From NCBI GenBank assembly GCA_902801585.1, contig CADCIU010000076.1, forward strand, positions 1 through 8,050: a DNA stretch of 8,050 nt, read 5' to 3'. This document shows positions 5,780-8,050 of this stretch, in pieces. Below the pieces are notes generated by a model. That model was not told where the DNA came from and searched no databases. It saw nothing but the letters and a program-made list of their open reading frames with translations. How positions within the stretch are numbered: the stretch's first letter is position 1; each line of letters starts with the position of its first letter. Source of the DNA: an uncultured Lachnospiraceae bacterium (lineage in GTDB: Bacteria; Bacillota_A; Clostridia; Lachnospirales; Lachnospiraceae). A program made the position numbers and the translations under genes.

Positions 5780-6823
5780 ATGAAAAAGAGAGTTATCGCA
5801 CTCGCGCTCACAGCGATCATGGCACTGAGCCTTGCTGCTTGCGGCGGCGGCGGAACAACCACAAGAGAGGACAACAATGCATCTTCCGGTGCTGCAGCAG
5901 GCGGAAGCAGCGCTAAGGTCAAGGTTGATCCTTATGCAGGCGACGAAGTCAAGATCGCTTACATCGCACATGATATCGGAACTCCCAACAACCAGGGCTG
6001 GAAAGAGGGTATCGAGAGAGAATGCGCATCCTGGTCCAACATCAAAGTTGATTCTTACGGCGCTGAGGAGTCCGCAGAGACTCAGGTGCAGATCATGACA
6101 GACTGCATCAACCAGGGCTACAATGCGATCATTCTGCAGTGCTCCGACGGAACAGCTCTGGCTCCCAGCGTAAAGCAGGCTGAGGAAGCAGGCATCCCGG
6201 TCATCACAGTTAACCTTGACTGCGCAAGCGACACGATCCACAGCGCGCTGGTTATGGCTGTTGACTACGACGCAGGCCGTATGGCAGCAGACAAGATGGC
6301 TGAGCAGATGGGTGAGGCCGGCGACATCGCGATCATCCAGGGTGTTCCCGGACTTGAGCGTACTGATAACCTTGAGAAGGGCTTCCGTGACACAATCGCT
6401 AATTATCCTAACATCAAGATCGTTGACGCACAGTCTGCATCCTTCCAGAAGGATACAGCTATGACAGTTATGAACTCCTTCCTGCAGTCCTACCCGGATC
6501 TGAAGGGCGTATTCGCGATCAACGATGCAATGGCAGAGGGCGCTGCGCTTGCAGCACAGTCCGCTAACAAGAAGGGCCAGATCTGCATCTGGGGCGCTGA
6601 CGGTGAGAAGGACGCTCTGGCAATGATCGAGAGCGGCGACATGGCAGGCACGATCTATACCAACAGCTGGGACGAAGGTTCCACCGCTGCGAAGATCGCT
6701 CTGCTTATGATCGGTTCCGAGTATGATTACACATGCCTGACCGCAACTCCTAAGGTCATCATGGAGCCCATTGTTGTTACTGCTGAGACCGTTGGCAACA
6801 TTGCACCTGAAGATCGCTGGTAA
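5780..6823 (+). CDS. ABC sugar transporter substrate-binding lipoprotein (RbsB-like, Peripla_BP_4)
   Basis: This 347-residue extracellular solute-binding protein of the ribose/galactose-type ABC importers delivers ligand to the membrane permease. The N-terminus is a lipoprotein signal: a charged MKKR, a hydrophobic core and the lipobox LAAC with Cys21, followed by a low-complexity Gly/Thr/Ser/Ala linker to about residue 46. The binding domain begins with VKIAYIAHDIGTPNNQGW and has family landmarks: Arg194 in GLERTDN, Asn248-Asp249 in AINDAMAEGA and Asp274 in GADGEKDA. These correspond to ligand-contacting positions of RbsB. The region equivalent to Arg90 of RbsB reads VNLDCAS without an Arg, and a hinge-side Gln is replaced by Asn295, so the ligand probably differs from ribose. 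ATG 5780 has AAGGAGGG at 5766-5773. Many codons look like those of a highly expressed gene. The substrate is unknown, but the surrounding enzymes suggest a sugar acid or derivative. Confidence 0.93.
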   Translation: MKKRVIALALTAIMALSLAACGGGGTTTREDNNASSGAAAGGSSAKVKVDPYAGDEVKIAYIAHDIGTPNNQGWKEGIERECASWSNIKVDSYGAEESAETQVQIMTDCINQGYNAIILQCSDGTALAPSVKQAEEAGIPVITVNLDCASDTIHSALVMAVDYDAGRMAADKMAEQMGEAGDIAIIQGVPGLERTDNLEKGFRDTIANYPNIKIVDAQSASFQKDTAMTVMNSFLQSYPDLKGVFAINDAMAEGAALAAQSANKKGQICIWGADGEKDALAMIESGDMAGTIYTNSWDEGSTAAKIALLMIGSEYDYTCLTATPKVIMEPIVVTAETVGNIAPEDRW

Positions 6824-6840
6824 TCTGATTTTTCCAGTGA

Positions 6841-6879
6841 ATAAGAGCGGGCGGGAATCTTTATGAGACCCGCCCTTAT
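6841..6879 (+). promoter_or_regulatory. Intercistronic hairpin 1 downstream of the binding-protein gene
   Basis: GGGCGGG (6849-6855) pairs with CCCGCCC (6869-6875). Inside it TCT (6858-6860) can pair with AGA (6866-6868), and outside it ATAA (6841-6844) pairs with TTAT (6876-6879) across a GAGC bulge. No T-tract follows, so it is not a standard intrinsic terminator. Placed 18 bp after the binding-protein stop, it probably stabilises or partly terminates the transcript so that the binding protein is made in excess of the permease and ATPase. Confidence 0.6.
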
Positions 6880-6898
6880 GCACTCCCGTCGAAAGCAT

Positions 6899-6923
6899 GC
6901 TGACGTATTTAATACCTGTCAGC
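6899..6923 (+). promoter_or_regulatory. Intercistronic hairpin 2 upstream of the permease gene
   Basis: GCTGAC (6899-6904) pairs with GTCAGC (6918-6923), and GTAT (6905-6908) with ATAC (6912-6915) around a TTA loop, leaving a CT bulge. The result is a 10-bp stem in the 165-bp gap between binding-protein and permease genes. No U-tract follows. It may act with hairpin 1 in differential expression, or be a processing site. Confidence 0.45.
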
Positions 6924-6973
6924 GGCGAGCGAGTCCGGCAGCAGTATATATTTTGTACGGGAATGTATACGAG

Positions 6974-6991
6974 AGGAGGAATTAACAAGTG
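6974..6991 (+). promoter_or_regulatory. Ribosome binding site supporting a GTG start for the permease
   Basis: AGGAGGA at 6974-6980 lies 8 nt before GTG 6989. The first in-frame ATG (6998) would be 17 nt away, too far for efficient initiation. GTG 6989 is therefore preferred, adding the residues MKR before the ATG-encoded Met. Confidence 0.75.
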
Positions 6992-7999
6992 AAACGGATG
7001 AATCAGACAACGATGCGACGCCTGATTTCGATCGGTATGCTGATCATACTTGTTGTATTGTTCACCATCCTTGCAGGAGCGGGCAAAGGCAAGTTCTTTA
7101 ATTTTGACAACCTGATCGAGGTAGTCAGAGACGCATCCATACCGGCGATCATAGGCGTTGGAGTTACATTTATCATTATCACAGCAGGCATTGACCTTTC
7201 AACCGGAAGTATGATGGCGCTGGTAGGCATGACGATGGCGAATATTTATGCTTACACGCTTCTTCCGTTCTCCGTAATGATTCTCGCCGGAATCCTTGTT
7301 GGACTGCTGTGCGGTCTTTGCAATGGTGTGATCGTAGCTAAATTCAATGTCCCTGAATTCATTGGTACCTTGGCTACCATGAGTATTTTCAGAGCACTGA
7401 CCTACATCATCGCGATCAGGGACGCCAACGGCGTTATCAAGAGCCAGCCGATGAATCATTCTCAATATACCTGGCTCGGCGGCGGCTTCGGCAAGTTCTA
7501 TTTTGTCATCATTGCGATGATCATCATCGTTGCTGCAGGACAGATCGTCCTGAAGTATACACGTTACGGAACAAATCTGTATTCCGTAGGCGCGAGCAAG
7601 AAGGCCGCGACACTTTCCGGTATTGACGTTGCGAAGACCAGACTGATCGCTTATGTGATCACAGGCTTTACAGTAGCAGTTGGCGCTGTTTTCACAACAG
7701 CCAGACTTCAGAGTGCTACCACTGCAATCGGTATGGACTTCGAGTTCAACCCGATCGCGGCAGCAGTTGTCGGCGGCGTGGCGCTGTCCGGCGGATCCGG
7801 TGACGTTATCGGAACACTGATCGGTGCGCTGTTCATGGCGACACTGGAGAACGGCGTACGTAAACTGTCGATCAATACGGCATACCAGTATGTCATCAAA
7901 GGCGCGATCATCATCGCGGTCGTTATCTTCGATGCTACATACAAGGCACGTATGGATCGCAAGGCAAGAGAAGAAGGAGCTAAGGAGGGGCTTGAATAA
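6989..7999 (+). CDS. ABC sugar transporter permease (RbsC-like, BPD_transp_2)
   Basis: This 336-residue integral membrane permease of the ribose/xylose/galactose ABC importer family forms the translocation channel for the adjacent lipoprotein and ATPase. Hydrophobic segments lie near residues 12-30, 51-67, 74-90, 94-115, 124-143, 170-187, 218-237, 255-286 (possibly two) and 302-315, in line with the family's 8-10 helices. Signature motifs are GIDLSTGS (67-74), the cytoplasmic coupling loop RYGTNLYSVGASKKAATLSGI (192-212) that contacts the ATPase, and the Gly-rich VVGGVALSGGSGDVIGT (260-276). The C-terminus is a charged cytoplasmic tail. Its TAA stop overlaps the ATG of the ATPase gene by one base, so the two are translationally coupled. 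The gene starts at GTG. Confidence 0.95.
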   Translation: MKRMNQTTMRRLISIGMLIILVVLFTILAGAGKGKFFNFDNLIEVVRDASIPAIIGVGVTFIIITAGIDLSTGSMMALVGMTMANIYAYTLLPFSVMILAGILVGLLCGLCNGVIVAKFNVPEFIGTLATMSIFRALTYIIAIRDANGVIKSQPMNHSQYTWLGGGFGKFYFVIIAMIIIVAAGQIVLKYTRYGTNLYSVGASKKAATLSGIDVAKTRLIAYVITGFTVAVGAVFTTARLQSATTAIGMDFEFNPIAAAVVGGVALSGGSGDVIGTLIGALFMATLENGVRKLSINTAYQYVIKGAIIIAVVIFDATYKARMDRKAREEGAKEGLE

Positions 8000-8050
8000 T
8001 GGCAGGAAATACATTAATTGAAGCCAAAGGCATTTATAAGAGCTTTTCCG
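7999..8050 (+). CDS. ABC sugar transporter ATP-binding protein, 3'-truncated
   Basis: Only the first 17 codons are visible (MAGNTLIEAKGIYKSFS). The LIEAKGIYKSF pattern is the usual first beta-strand of RbsA/MglA-type ATPases, just before the conserved aromatic A-loop region and Walker A motif, which lie outside the window. ATG 7999 overlaps the permease stop in a TAATG junction and has AAGGAGGGG at 7982-7990. From the context of a lipoprotein and an RbsC-like permease it should be the roughly 500-residue double-domain ATPase of this importer class. That length cannot be confirmed here. Confidence 0.85.
   Translation, partial: MAGNTLIEAKGIYKSFS

Noticed and set aside
6841..6900. Hairpin after the binding-protein gene considered as a full operon terminator
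   Set aside because: There is no T-tract after the stem, and the permease gene follows on the same strand with a clear functional link.
5756..6988. Long minus-strand open frame opposite the binding-protein gene and its flanks
   Set aside because: Its composition (Cys- and Arg-rich, no domain) is that of a shadow of the binding-protein codons.

Overview
The window looks like chromosomal carbohydrate-catabolism DNA from a Gram-positive anaerobe of the Clostridia, perhaps Lachnospiraceae-like. This is inferred from strong AAGGAGG-type ribosome binding sites on every gene with a visible start, moderately GC-rich coding DNA with AT-rich gaps, a lipoprotein-type solute-binding protein, and protein sequences resembling clostridial homologues. 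All nine genes lie on the + strand. No mobile element, tRNA, rRNA or CRISPR array is visible.

Region 1 (1-3398) is the 3' part of a hexuronate-catabolism operon. It holds a TIM-barrel sugar (phosphate) isomerase/epimerase truncated by the window edge, a PfkB-family 2-keto-3-deoxygluconate kinase (kdgK) and glucuronate isomerase (uxaC). It closes at a textbook Rho-independent terminator (3361-3400). UxaC opens the uronate pathway (glucuronate to fructuronate) and KdgK performs a late step (KDG to KDPG). The reductase, the dehydratase and the aldolase that connect and finish the route are not in the window.

Region 2 (3401-8050) is a second transcription unit. An AT-rich intergenic segment of about 180 bp carries a consensus -10 box. 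It is followed by a YhcH/YjgK/YiaL-family protein, a metal-dependent cyclase-family hydrolase, a ketopantoate-reductase-family oxidoreductase, and an RbsB/RbsC/RbsA-type ABC importer (lipoprotein binding protein, permease, and the first 17 codons of the ATPase). A perfect 5+5 palindrome lies upstream of the binding-protein gene. Two hairpins without U-tracts separate the binding-protein gene from the permease gene.

The simplest joint reading is that the importer takes up a sugar-acid-like or lactone/amide-like compound. The YhcH-like, cyclase-like and KPR-like proteins would then convert it, possibly by ring-form interconversion, ring opening or hydrolysis, and a 2-oxo/2-hydroxy acid redox step, into something feeding the uronate/KDG route of region 1. 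The families are well supported. The specific substrate and the link between the two units are inference. The most novel aspect is this combination of three enzyme families with an Rbs-type importer, not any single gene.
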